From: Lihuaxuella thermophila
Lineage (GTDB): Bacteria; Bacillota; Bacilli; Thermoactinomycetales; Thermoactinomycetaceae
Assembly: GCF_900110165.1 (NCBI RefSeq)
Contig: NZ_FOCQ01000002.1
Span: forward strand, 62,001-126,000
Direction: 5' to 3'
DNA length: 64,000 nucleotides
Shown here in pieces: positions 57,277 to 64,000 of the stretch. How positions within the stretch are numbered: position 1 is the first letter of the stretch; every line of letters starts with the position of its first letter. Under the pieces are notes generated by a model that was not told where the DNA came from, ran no database searches, and worked only from the letters and a program-made list of their open reading frames with translations. A program made the position numbers and the translations under genes.

Positions 57277-58203
57277 TTGCGCGTATTAGTGGTGGGAGCC
57301 GGAGCCGTTGGCGGTTACTTCGGGGGAAGGTTGGCAGAAAAAGGAGCAGATGTTACTTTTTTAGTCCGCGAGCGGCGCAAACAGCAACTCGATCGCGAAG
57401 GTCTGATCATCAAAAGCGTTCATGGCGATACCGCGCTGCGGGTCAAAACGCTTTTGCCCGGACAGCCGGACGATCCATATGATCTGATCTTATTGTCAGT
57501 CAAAGCATACCACTTGGATCAGGCTTTGGATTCGCTACATCATTATGTAGGTGAACATACCACCATTCTCCCATTGCTGAACGGAATCAGTCATATCGAC
57601 ACCATCGGAAAGCGGTTTGGTGCGGAAAAGGTTTTGGGAGGCCTATGTTTCATTGAATCAACACTGAACGGGCAGGGACAGATCGAGCAATACAATCAGG
57701 TGCATGAGATCGTCTTCGGTGAATGGAATGGGGAATCAACGCCCAGAGTGCGCAGGATGGAAGAATTGTTTGCGGGAGCAAACATGAGTGCCCGTTCGAG
57801 CGGACAAATCAAGGTGGAGATGTGGAAAAAATACATTTTCATCAGCGCGATGAGCGGAATGACTTCCATCATGCGAAGCAGCATCGGGCCGATTCTCTCT
57901 TCCCCGTACGGGAAAGAGACATACTTGCGTTTGCTCAGGGAAATCGTCGGCATCGCCCGCACGCAAGAGCCTAACTTGAAAGAAGACTTGGCCGAGCGCA
58001 TTCTGTCCAACATGGAAAAGCTGGAGCCGACCATGAAATCATCCTTGCTGAGAGATATGGAAAAAGGGCTTCCCATCGAGACGGATCATCTGCATGGAAC
58101 GCTCATCCGCCTCGCCCCTCAGGAATTGGACTTGCCGATTTTGAAAATGATTTACAGCACTCTTAAAATATATCAAGATCAACATGATGCTGCCGGAAAA
58201 TGA
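57277..58203 (+). CDS. panE: Ketopantoate reductase family protein
   Basis: 308 residues. The N-terminal Rossmann domain has GAGAVGGYFGGRLAEKGADV; the conserved Lys lies in VEMWKKYIFISAMSGM and the C-terminal helical domain ends RLAPQELDLPILKMIYSTLK. It reduces 2-dehydropantoate to pantoate with NADPH in coenzyme A synthesis, although paralogues act on other substrates. The start is TTG at 57277 with GAGGGGG upstream. It is not next to other pan genes, so the precise substrate is less certain. Confidence 0.85.
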   Translation: MRVLVVGAGAVGGYFGGRLAEKGADVTFLVRERRKQQLDREGLIIKSVHGDTALRVKTLLPGQPDDPYDLILLSVKAYHLDQALDSLHHYVGEHTTILPLLNGISHIDTIGKRFGAEKVLGGLCFIESTLNGQGQIEQYNQVHEIVFGEWNGESTPRVRRMEELFAGANMSARSSGQIKVEMWKKYIFISAMSGMTSIMRSSIGPILSSPYGKETYLRLLREIVGIARTQEPNLKEDLAERILSNMEKLEPTMKSSLLRDMEKGLPIETDHLHGTLIRLAPQELDLPILKMIYSTLKIYQDQHDAAGK

Positions 58204-58225
58204 CCCATCAGGCGGCAGGAAAAAA

Positions 58226-58269
58226 CAGCAACCATTCTTCGCAACCCACGGATGGTTGCTGCCTCTTTT
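58226..58269 (+). terminator. Terminator after panE
   Basis: CAGCAACCAT and ATGGTTGCTG pair over a 16-base loop and are followed by CCTCTTTTG. It lies about 20 bases past the panE stop. Confidence 0.75.
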
Positions 58270-58444
58270 GTCAACGTATATATCCGTGGCTCGGTATGGC
58301 CTGCTAAGATCGGCCTCCCGACTGCAGGAGCTGGTTACATCCGCTGTCGACCAAACGGATCGACTGCTTTTATCTTCCGCCGGGTGCGGTTCGGGTTGTG
58401 TCGGCCGGCATGAAAGTTTTGGTTCGCGACCGCCGGAATGTTGC

Positions 58445-58762
58445 CTACTTTTGCATCATCCGTTTGGCCACTTGGCCCAACGCCTCAAATTCGAGAGCTT
58501 CTTCGTCTTCTGAACGAGTCAGTTGCAACTGGTGAATGCAGGTTTCACAAGCCATGGGGTGCAGGAAACTCTTGGCCGGTCCGATCGCCTTGTCACTTTG
58601 TTCCACAAGATGAAGTTGCCAGCGCCAAACGCCTTCCCCGCAGAAATCACACCATCCTTGCGGGGACAACGCGATGGGCTGTCCGGTTTCCTGGGCGATC
58701 CGTTGATAGTGTTGAATCCACTTGGTTGTCAGCCTCTCAATGATGTCTTCCTTCACGCTCAT
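58445..58762 (-). CDS. Small cysteine-pair protein
   Basis: 105 residues from ATG 58762, with GGAGGGGAG upstream. It has CDFCGEG and CETCIHQ, two CxxC pairs about 34 residues apart, which could bind zinc. The rest (VKEDIIERLTTKWIQHYQRI) is helical and polar. I do not recognise a family. It lies 23 bases after the XRE regulator gene, so the two are probably co-transcribed. Confidence 0.6.
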   Translation of the reverse strand: MSVKEDIIERLTTKWIQHYQRIAQETGQPIALSPQGWCDFCGEGVWRWQLHLVEQSDKAIGPAKSFLHPMACETCIHQLQLTRSEDEEALEFEALGQVAKRMMQK

Positions 58763-58785
58763 CGTTTGACACTCCCCTCCATAGC

Positions 58786-59226
58786 TCACTTTTCTCCTGA
58801 TGCTGTCTGCCAAGCAGGTTGAATCGTCACCTCAATGCCAAGTGCCTCCAATACTTGGCGGATTTTCTCCGAACTGGCCCGTGCATACCCGTTCCGTTCA
58901 TCCTTCGATACCTGTTGAGGAGTAACCCCGAGACGTTCGGCGAGCTCCGATTGGCTGAGCCCCTTCCAGATCCGAAAACGAACCAGTTGTTGTCCGATGT
59001 TTTCAAAGTTGCAGGTCATGTCAAACTCGCCCCGTTTGATGGCTTCATACTCTTGAATCTCCGCTTGAATCTTCATCGTCAAGTGGGAGTGAGCCAGGGT
59101 CAAGGAGTCAATCTCTTCCTGGGTCAACCCCTCTCTCCGCCATCGATCCTGAAGTTTTCGGATTCCCTCTTCCCAGCTGGCGATCATTTTTTTCGATTCC
59201 CGGTAGGCATTCTCCGTGATGATCAA
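58786..59226 (-). CDS. XRE-type regulator, antitoxin-like
   Basis: 146 residues. Residues about 90-140 form an XRE helix-turn-helix (LVRFRIWKGLSQSELAERLGVTPQQVSKDERNGYARASSEKIRQVL). The N-terminal part, LIITENAYRESKKMIASWEEG followed by a coiled region, is the pattern of HigA-like antitoxins I recall (start MIIKNERQYRIT). It fixes the start as TTG 59226, with AAAGGAAGG upstream; a TTG at 59322 is less likely. No toxin frame is seen upstream, where only a short disrupted stretch lies. It is followed by the cysteine-pair gene. Confidence 0.78.
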   Translation of the reverse strand: MIITENAYRESKKMIASWEEGIRKLQDRWRREGLTQEEIDSLTLAHSHLTMKIQAEIQEYEAIKRGEFDMTCNFENIGQQLVRFRIWKGLSQSELAERLGVTPQQVSKDERNGYARASSEKIRQVLEALGIEVTIQPAWQTASGEK

Positions 59227-59567
59227 ATCATCCCTTCCTTTCTTCACTATTGCGCCGATGTTTTTATCCACAGATCTCAACAGGCTCACTGGTGGCGGAT
59301 CCGTTTGCCCTTCCTGGGTCAAAAAGGATTTCGTCTGTTGGGATGATAATTTACAGAAAATACACTCTATTCATCAGGAACAAGAGCAGTTTCTCTTCGT
59401 TTCGGCATGAGCTTCCCATGCCCTTCTAACCATTTATTTTTATTTTTAAAGATTCAACCTGCAGGTTGTATATTCCTGCTAAAAAAAAGAAAAAACTCCC
59501 CTAAAAAAGGGAAGGTTAGTGGGGAAAACCCGGCCACCCTCTTCCTATGAAGGGGGGCACTTTTCTC
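59227..59567. other. Gap with a 14-bp palindrome
   Basis: No gene recognised. CAACCTGCAGGTTG (59455-59468) is a perfect palindrome in AT-rich sequence and could be an operator for the XRE regulator, whose start is about 230 bases away. A T-rich segment with imperfect repeats (59483-59550) may end the GNAT transcript. A 13-codon frame starting MPKRRETALV (minus strand, near 59408) may be a remnant. Confidence 0.4.
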
Positions 59568-60077
59568 TTAGGAATGAATCAACTCCTTTTCAAAGGCCAT
59601 AAACGGCTCCTGATGCGTCGGAAAGTAAAACTTCCCTCTCCGCTCATACCCCTGGCCTTCGTATAAGTTCATCGCTTTTTCGTTGGGGATGTAAGTATCG
59701 AGACGGATACTGGAATAACCGTGGGTTTTGGCGAACTCCTCAATCTCATCCAACAGGATTTTGGAGATTCCCTGTCCCTGAAAAGAGGGGTTGATGCATA
59801 ATCTATGTACAACCAAAAAGTTACCGGACCGGTCTTGCCAGGGGATTTGCTTGTATTCCGGTTCGTACTCTTTGTTCAACACGACGGCGCCGGCGATTTT
59901 TCCGTCCTTCTTCAGGAGGTACAGATTCCCTTCTTCCAAGTCCCTTTTTAACACATCGGGGTTGGGATAGTCTTCTCCCCACTGGTCGATCCCGTTTTCG
60001 TTCATCACTTGCACGACGTTGTCGTAGAGATTGATGATCTCCGGCAATTGTTCTTCTTTCGCTTGAACGAATTTCAT
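59568..60077 (-). CDS. GNAT-family N-acetyltransferase
   Basis: 169 residues. The acetyl-CoA binding region is VVHRLCINPSFQGQGISKILLDEIEEFAKTHGYSSIRLDTY, with the Q-x-x-G-x-G/A loop (QGQGIS), followed by NEKAMNLYEGQGYERRG, the typical GNAT C-terminus. The substrate is unknown. RBS GAGAGAGGAAGGG precedes the ATG. It lies alone on the minus strand. Confidence 0.88.
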   Translation of the reverse strand: MKFVQAKEEQLPEIINLYDNVVQVMNENGIDQWGEDYPNPDVLKRDLEEGNLYLLKKDGKIAGAVVLNKEYEPEYKQIPWQDRSGNFLVVHRLCINPSFQGQGISKILLDEIEEFAKTHGYSSIRLDTYIPNEKAMNLYEGQGYERRGKFYFPTHQEPFMAFEKELIHS

Positions 60078-60162
60078 CTTTCCCTTCCTCTCTCAAACAT
60101 GATTCCTTATCATTCTTATATTTTAATCAAATGAGGCAAGGGATACACGAATCACCTGTCCA

Positions 60163-60201
60163 AACAGAAGAGCCACCCCCCGGGGAGGCAGCTCTTCTGT
60201 T
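60163..60201 (-). terminator. Hairpin after the cox IV gene
   Basis: AACAGAAGAGC and GCTCTTCTGTT form a perfect eleven-base-pair stem over a GC-rich 17-base loop. Each side has only a short T-run, so it may work in either direction with moderate strength. Confidence 0.6.
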
Positions 60202-60236
60202 CAGGTATAGGAGTTATCCGTTTCCCTTCTCTTTTC

Positions 60237-60548
60237 CTACATCAAAACGATGCCCACCACGGAGATGACGGCAATCAATATACCGAGCCCCATAAAGATG
60301 ATGGGAATTTCCTGCCCTTTTTGATCGAGATGCATAAAGGTAAACAGCTGCAGCACCACTTGGATGGCCGCGAGAATTGTAATCGACCAGAAAGTTCCCT
60401 CCGGACTCAGCCAATTGCGTTCAACCAGGATAAATGCGATCGCAGTAAATAGGATCATCAAAAAAAAGGAAATCACGTATTTCCAAGGAGATGAGGAAGA
60501 CGTTTGTTTGGCGGGTTTGACTGTCTGCCGGTTTAATTGGGGATCCAT
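60237..60548 (-). CDS. Cytochrome c oxidase subunit IV-like protein (orphan)
   Basis: 103 residues from ATG 60548, with GAGGGAGGG upstream. Three membrane helices (YVISFFLMILFTAIAFILV, FWSITILAAIQVVLQLFTFMHL, IIFMGLGILIAVISVVGIVLM) match the short subunit IV (CtaF/CyoD type) of haem-copper oxidases. The usual cox/cta genes are not in the window, so it is an orphan or an additional copy. The function would be in assembly or stability of a terminal oxidase in the membrane. Confidence 0.78.
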   Translation of the reverse strand: MDPQLNRQTVKPAKQTSSSSPWKYVISFFLMILFTAIAFILVERNWLSPEGTFWSITILAAIQVVLQLFTFMHLDQKGQEIPIIFMGLGILIAVISVVGIVLM

Positions 60549-60688
60549 CGGTGACCCTCCCTCGGATGCGGGGGATTTTGTTTTTATACTATTTATATTA
60601 TACAGAAAAATTCTTCTATCCTGCAAAACCGGCCGTTTTTATCGCACGGAACATGTGGCATAATTTTTCCACTTTTGTCAATTGATCT

Positions 60689-60716
60689 TTGACATTTCGC
60701 CTTTCTAATCTATAAT
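60689..60716 (+). promoter_or_regulatory. Promoter of the riboflavin-transport gene
   Basis: TTGACA (60689-60694) and TATAAT (60711-60716) are both consensus, with a 16-base spacer. It precedes the FMN riboswitch by about 30 bases. Confidence 0.88.
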
Positions 60717-60747
60717 GGAATATGAAAAGTGAATACATGTTCATTTA

Positions 60748-60893
60748 ATCCTTCGGGGCAGGGTGAAATTCCCGACCGGCGGTGATGGTGCCTGTTCGAC
60801 CAGGAACAGCGTGCCTCAGTCCGTGACCCGCTTGATGCGGTGGATTCGGTGAGATTCCGAAACCGACAGTATAGTCTGGATGGGAGAAGGATG
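60748..60893 (+). promoter_or_regulatory. FMN riboswitch (RFN element)
   Basis: All hallmark pieces are present in order: ATCCTTCGGGGCAGGGTGAA, CCCGACCGGCGGTGA, AGTCCGTGACCCG, GGATTCGGTGAGATTCCG, GACAGTATAGTCTGGATGGG and AGAAGGAT. The ends pair as the P1 stem (ATCCTTC/GAAGGAT). It senses FMN and turns off the gene downstream, a riboflavin transporter. Confidence 0.97.
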
Positions 60894-61027
60894 ATAACAC
60901 GTACGAAAAAGGAAGAAGCGACGGGGGAAGTGTGCCCGTTTTTGCGGTACGGAAGACCTGATGGCTTGTGAAAAGGATGGATTCCTTTATTTTCCGAAAC
61001 AGGTCGGTGTCCCCTTCTTTCCCTATG

Positions 61028-61075
61028 CCCGGAGGAAGCTGCGTGCCTGTGACGGCACCTCTTTCTCCGGGTTTT
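61028..61075 (+). terminator. Riboswitch-controlled terminator
   Basis: CCCGGAG and CTCCGGG pair, with an inner GTGCC/GGCAC hairpin, and TTTT follows. It lies between the FMN aptamer and the transporter start, so FMN-bound aptamer would allow it to form and stop transcription. Confidence 0.8.
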
Positions 61076-61128
61076 ATAATCTGTCGTACGGTTGTCATCA
61101 GAGACACAAAAAGGAGTGTGTACATCTG

Positions 61129-61707
61129 ATGCAACATTCACAGCGTTTGACGAAATTGGTCTTTTTGTCGCTGCTTTCCGGAAGTGCTTTTTTGATGCAA
61201 TATCTCGACTTTCCTTTGCCGGGGTTCCCCACTTTTTTGGAGATAGATTTCAGCGATCTCCCCGCCTTGGTCGGCGGACTTGTCTATGGCCCGGCGGCAG
61301 GGATCCTGGTGGAGTTTTTAAAGAATCTGCTTCATTATTTGTTCTCGGGCAGCATCACAGGCATTCCCATCGGGCAGATGTCCAATTTCCTCGCGGGAAG
61401 CATCTTTGTCACGGTTACCGTACTGATCAGCCGGAAGACCGGGAATGTAAAAGGACTGGTCTACGGGTTGGTAACCGCAACGATCCTGATGGCCGCCGTG
61501 ATGACCATCGCCAACTGGTATGTGATTTTCCCGGCATATAGCATCCTCATCGATTGGACAGTTACTCATGCACAGAAAATGAGCCTGATTTTATACGGAG
61601 TCGCTCCTTTCAATGTGCTCAAGGGCCTTCTCATCGGGTTCATCTTTATCCCGCTCTATTTGAAATTAAAACCATATATGGAGCAGCGATCTCTTGTGCG
61701 TGGATAA
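61129..61707 (+). CDS. ribU: Riboflavin ECF transporter S component RibU
   Basis: 192 residues from ATG 61129; AAGGAG lies about a dozen bases before it. Five or six membrane helices, with the family motif YLDFPLPGFPTFLEIDFSDLPALVGGLVYGPAAGILVEFLKNLLHYLF. It is the substrate-binding subunit of an energy-coupling-factor transporter for riboflavin; the shared EcfA/T energising module is elsewhere. The FMN riboswitch ahead of it confirms the substrate. A longer frame to 60961 lies within the leader. Confidence 0.95.
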   Translation: MQHSQRLTKLVFLSLLSGSAFLMQYLDFPLPGFPTFLEIDFSDLPALVGGLVYGPAAGILVEFLKNLLHYLFSGSITGIPIGQMSNFLAGSIFVTVTVLISRKTGNVKGLVYGLVTATILMAAVMTIANWYVIFPAYSILIDWTVTHAQKMSLILYGVAPFNVLKGLLIGFIFIPLYLKLKPYMEQRSLVRG

Positions 61708-61715
61708 CCTATAAA

Positions 61716-61744
61716 AACCCAGCAGGGATTTCCCGCTGGGTTTC
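61716..61744 (+). terminator. Intrinsic terminator after ribU
   Basis: AACCCAGC and GCTGGGTT pair over AGGGATTTCCC (which pairs further at GGGA/TCCC), followed by TCGTATTTT. It lies a few bases after the ribU stop. The next 250 bases to the lipoprotein stop show no gene. Confidence 0.88.
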
Positions 61745-62000
61745 GTATTTTGATGAAAGCGAAAAGCGAATATGAACGTGTCATTTCTGAGTTTCCCGTA
61801 TAAAGACGAATGGACTTGAGTTGCTTCATATAAATCTCTAGTCATTTTCCATTTCTTGAGCAATGGGTGGCAAAATCTGCGGATGCTCCATCTACCCCTA
61901 TGAAAAAGCCCGGTGAGCCGCTTGTTTTTTGGAGGTAAGTTCGGCGTACATTCAATCCAGATGCCTGTCCAGCAAGAGCGGCCTTGCCGGTTTGGTTTGC

Positions 62001-62612
62001 CTACCGGATCTCGCCCTCCAAAAGCGTTCCGATCTCGTACACCTTGCCGGTTCGTTCGTCTTCTATATAACGGCGGCCCTGCAAATCCTCGATATAGGTC
62101 AAGATATACCGAATCGTTTTGTATTTTTTGGACTTAAGCTGGAGGAAGCGGGACACTTTCATCTTCTTGGGCACAGACACGGGACGGCTTTCCATGATAA
62201 TTTTCACGAGGCGGTCAATCTTTTCCATATCGCGGATCACACCTCTCTCACCCCGGCCCCTTTGGGCAAACACTTCGATTTCCACCGGGGCGAACTCCTT
62301 TACATCCACGGCGCCGATATTTTGTTCCTTATAGACGCTTCCAAATCCCGCTTCTTCTTTAATGGCGATCCACTGGTCCGTCGGCACCCCTTTGATCGCA
62401 CAAACGATTCTTCCTGCAGGAGTGATTCCTATTTCTTCCCCGATGTCAGAAAGAGGAACTTCCAAACCGAAAGCCTCGGTATAGTGTTTTCCGCGGTAAA
62501 TATAAGCTTGGCCGTCAACCTTTACTTCAGGCAAATCGCGAGAACAGCCGCCCAAAATGGCCACCGCCAGGATCAAGCACAAAAGCAGACTTGCTTTTTT
62601 CTTCAGCAACAT
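62001..62612 (-). CDS. Putative lipoprotein of unknown function
   Basis: 203 residues with a lipobox (LILAVAILGGC) after a basic N-terminus, so the Cys23 should be lipidated and the protein anchored outside the membrane. The mature part is a mostly beta-rich, charged sequence (EVKVDGQAYIYRGKHYTEAFGL, GEEIGITPAGRIVCAI) without a family I recognise. It is divergent from the secreted protein gene at 62743, so the two may share a regulatory region. Confidence 0.7.
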   Translation of the reverse strand: MLLKKKASLLLCLILAVAILGGCSRDLPEVKVDGQAYIYRGKHYTEAFGLEVPLSDIGEEIGITPAGRIVCAIKGVPTDQWIAIKEEAGFGSVYKEQNIGAVDVKEFAPVEIEVFAQRGRGERGVIRDMEKIDRLVKIIMESRPVSVPKKMKVSRFLQLKSKKYKTIRYILTYIEDLQGRRYIEDERTGKVYEIGTLLEGEIR

Positions 62613-62675
62613 CCATCCCGCCTATCGTTACAATGTCTATACCAAAAATAGATTAAAAAATAATAAAATTCTATA

Positions 62676-62705
62676 TTGTAAAAATACCCATGCTATGATT
62701 ATAAT
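62676..62705 (+). promoter_or_regulatory. Likely promoter of the secreted protein gene
   Basis: TTGTAA (62676-62681) and TATAAT (62700-62705) are separated by 18 bases in an AT-rich divergent gap. The gene start is 37 bases downstream. Confidence 0.65.
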
Positions 62706-62742
62706 ATCAAGTGTAAATATTTTCAAATCAGGGAGGTTGGCG

Positions 62743-63798
62743 ATGAAAAAGTGGTTTAAGCTGTTTGTGGCGGCCGCGCTGATGTTTTCGTTCAGCTTCT
62801 CTATTGACGCACCGGCATATGCCGAAAAGAAGAGCACGATTTCGGGCCGGGTGACTACCACGATCGAGTTTGACAAGGAACATGCCGAGAAAGCAAAAAA
62901 ATGGATGGGCGATTCGATTGAGAGAATGAAAGAAGACCTGAATGCCCGGTTAAAGGATGCTTCCAAAGAAGAGGCGAAGAAGATCAGGAAAGCCCTGAAA
63001 GAATTAGAGAAAACGAAAGTGGAGGACCGGTTTGACACTCATCCGGACGGGTCGGCGGATCTGAAGACGCCCTTGCCGTTTATCGAGATCCAGGTCGGCG
63101 ATAAAAGGACGACCACAGATAAGCATGGGAAGTATGTTCTCTCCGGCCTGGCACCCGGCAAATACAAGATGATCCTGTCGAGAAACGGATCCACCGTCCG
63201 CGAACTGGAGATCATCGTGGAAAACGGACATCCGAAAATGGATATCGATATCCAATTGTTTGACAAGCAATTTATCGCCAACGCAAAGCGGATGAGCCGG
63301 TCGATGGCTTCCCGCTCCACTTCCGATGATACCGTCCACGCTCAGGGAAATAAAACCTATCCGCCGCTCGAAAAGGGAACCGTTGTTGGTTATGGAGACG
63401 GTGCAATGAAAATTTTAACCGATCCGCGTACGGAGATCGCCAATATCGTCGGCTGCAACGAAGCGGATGAAGGGGTCACCCTCCCTCCTCCCGGGCAAAA
63501 AGAGCCGGATCCGAATCAGAAGGATCCCAATGACGATACAGAGGATTTTCCCTTTAATAGTTCAGATTGCTCCCGGTCGATCGCACTTGGGATGAGTGCT
63601 GCGACTAACCCGTTTTTATCCTGGTTTTACGGCAACAGCATCAACTGTTATATCGAGTCCATCCAGTCCGGAATGCGCGCGATCGGTGACGGCACAACCA
63701 ATGTATATTGCAATTGGACGAAAAAGGAAGACGGACACTGGAATTGCTCCTGGTTCAACGGGATCGAACATCCGGAATACCTGCACACCCATGAATAA
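62743..63798 (+). CDS. Secreted protein with carboxypeptidase-regulatory-like fold
   Basis: 351 residues from ATG 62743, with GGGAGG upstream; a frame from 62557 overlaps the lipoprotein gene and is not used. A signal peptide of about 27 residues ends AYA. Residues 45-100 form a charged helical stretch; 110-162 resemble a CarboxypepD_reg-like beta-sandwich (FIEIQVGDKRTTTDKHGKYVLSGLAPGKYKM). The C-terminal part has five cysteines (GCNEADE, DCSRSI, NCYIES, YCNWT, NCSWF) and a Pro/Asp-rich linker, unusual for a Gram-positive exoprotein. I do not recognise a function. Confidence 0.72.
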   Translation: MKKWFKLFVAAALMFSFSFSIDAPAYAEKKSTISGRVTTTIEFDKEHAEKAKKWMGDSIERMKEDLNARLKDASKEEAKKIRKALKELEKTKVEDRFDTHPDGSADLKTPLPFIEIQVGDKRTTTDKHGKYVLSGLAPGKYKMILSRNGSTVRELEIIVENGHPKMDIDIQLFDKQFIANAKRMSRSMASRSTSDDTVHAQGNKTYPPLEKGTVVGYGDGAMKILTDPRTEIANIVGCNEADEGVTLPPPGQKEPDPNQKDPNDDTEDFPFNSSDCSRSIALGMSAATNPFLSWFYGNSINCYIESIQSGMRAIGDGTTNVYCNWTKKEDGHWNCSWFNGIEHPEYLHTHE

Positions 63799-63894
63799 TA
63801 TCCACGGCGCAAGGCTGTCCGATGCGGGGCAGCCTGCGCGCATGTGACCTGTATCGCCAATCCATGCTCGAGCAAGCATAAAGGGGAGTCCGTC

Positions 63895-64000
63895 TTGGTT
63901 CACCGATCTCTGTTTCTCCTGTTCATCCTTTTGCTGGCAGCCGGATGTGCAGCAAAGGGGGGGAACTCACTGTCCGATGACAAAATGGCAGCTGCACTCA
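63895..64000 (+). CDS. Putative lipoprotein, N-terminal part
   Basis: The first 35 codons are visible before the window ends. It starts TTG at 63895 with AAGGGGAG upstream and encodes LVHRSLFLLFILLLAAGCAAKGG, a lipoprotein signal peptide with lipobox LAAGC. It follows the secreted protein gene by about 96 bases on the same strand and is probably in the same transcript. No function can be told. Confidence 0.55.
   Translation, partial: MVHRSLFLLFILLLAAGCAAKGGNSLSDDKMAAAL

Overview
The window is a chromosomal segment of an endospore-forming member of the Bacillales with moderate GC content. The sporulation genes spoIIID, spoIIQ, spoIID, spoIIR and spo0F lie among housekeeping genes in an order I recall from Bacillus (fabZ ... 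spoIIID-spoIIQ-spoIID-murAA-ywmB-ywzB-[nuo]-atp-upp-glyA-ywlG-rpiB-ywlE-mntP-tsaC-spoIIR-prmC-prfA-tdk-rpmE-rho-glpX-murA2-fsa-fba-spo0F). The F-type ATP synthase, an 11-gene complex I operon lacking nuoEFG and the GC level suggest a Thermoactinomycetaceae-like or related thermophilic lineage. That placement is inference, because no rRNA is present.

Layout. 1-2.1 kb: a partial Gfo/Idh/MocA oxidoreductase, a TuaC-like glycosyltransferase and a possible tiny membrane-protein gene. 2.2-11.5 kb: lipid and malate metabolism (fabZ, ACT-malic enzyme, pgsA-type synthase), an EpuA-like membrane protein, then spoIIID, spoIIQ, spoIID, murAA, ywmB and ywzB. 11.6-21.6 kb: nuoABCDHIJKLMN. 22-29.6 kb: atpZ-I-B-E-F-H-A-G-D and a displaced, shortened atpC, behind a clear sigma-A type promoter. 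29.8-41.5 kb: upp to prfA, interrupted by an inserted ArsR-remnant/AHSA1 pair. 41.7-46.6 kb: an accessory insert between prfA and tdk (CPBP protease, YunG-like protein, erythromycin-esterase-like secreted protein, hutH). 46.9-56.2 kb: tdk, a 52-residue small gene, rpmE, a LysM-M23 protein, rho, glpX, murA2, fsa, fba, spo0F. 56.4-64 kb: an accessory region with a KapD-like exonuclease, panE, an XRE regulator with a cysteine-pair protein, GNAT, a cox subunit IV orphan, an FMN-riboswitch-controlled ribU, and secreted or lipoproteins.

The genes form three functional blocks: energy conversion (nuo plus atp), sporulation and envelope (spo, murA paralogues, M23 proteins), and translation and central metabolism (prfA, prmC, tsaC, rpmE, rho, glpX, fba, fsa).

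The most unusual feature is a composite dispersed repeat in five intergenic gaps (about 0.45, 8.3-9.1, 33.2-33.9, 38.15 and 55.2-55.5 kb). It has two modules. Module M1, about 215 bp in its fullest copies, carries an 8-bp hairpin that stays paired in three copies despite base changes in both arms. Module M2 is an imperfect palindrome. Other points worth a second look are an ATP synthase epsilon subunit without its C-terminal domain, leader hairpins before hutH, mntP and spoIIR, a YwlE-type phosphatase with a charged insertion, and a decayed arsR gene. No tRNA, rRNA, CRISPR array, intact insertion sequence or prophage was seen.
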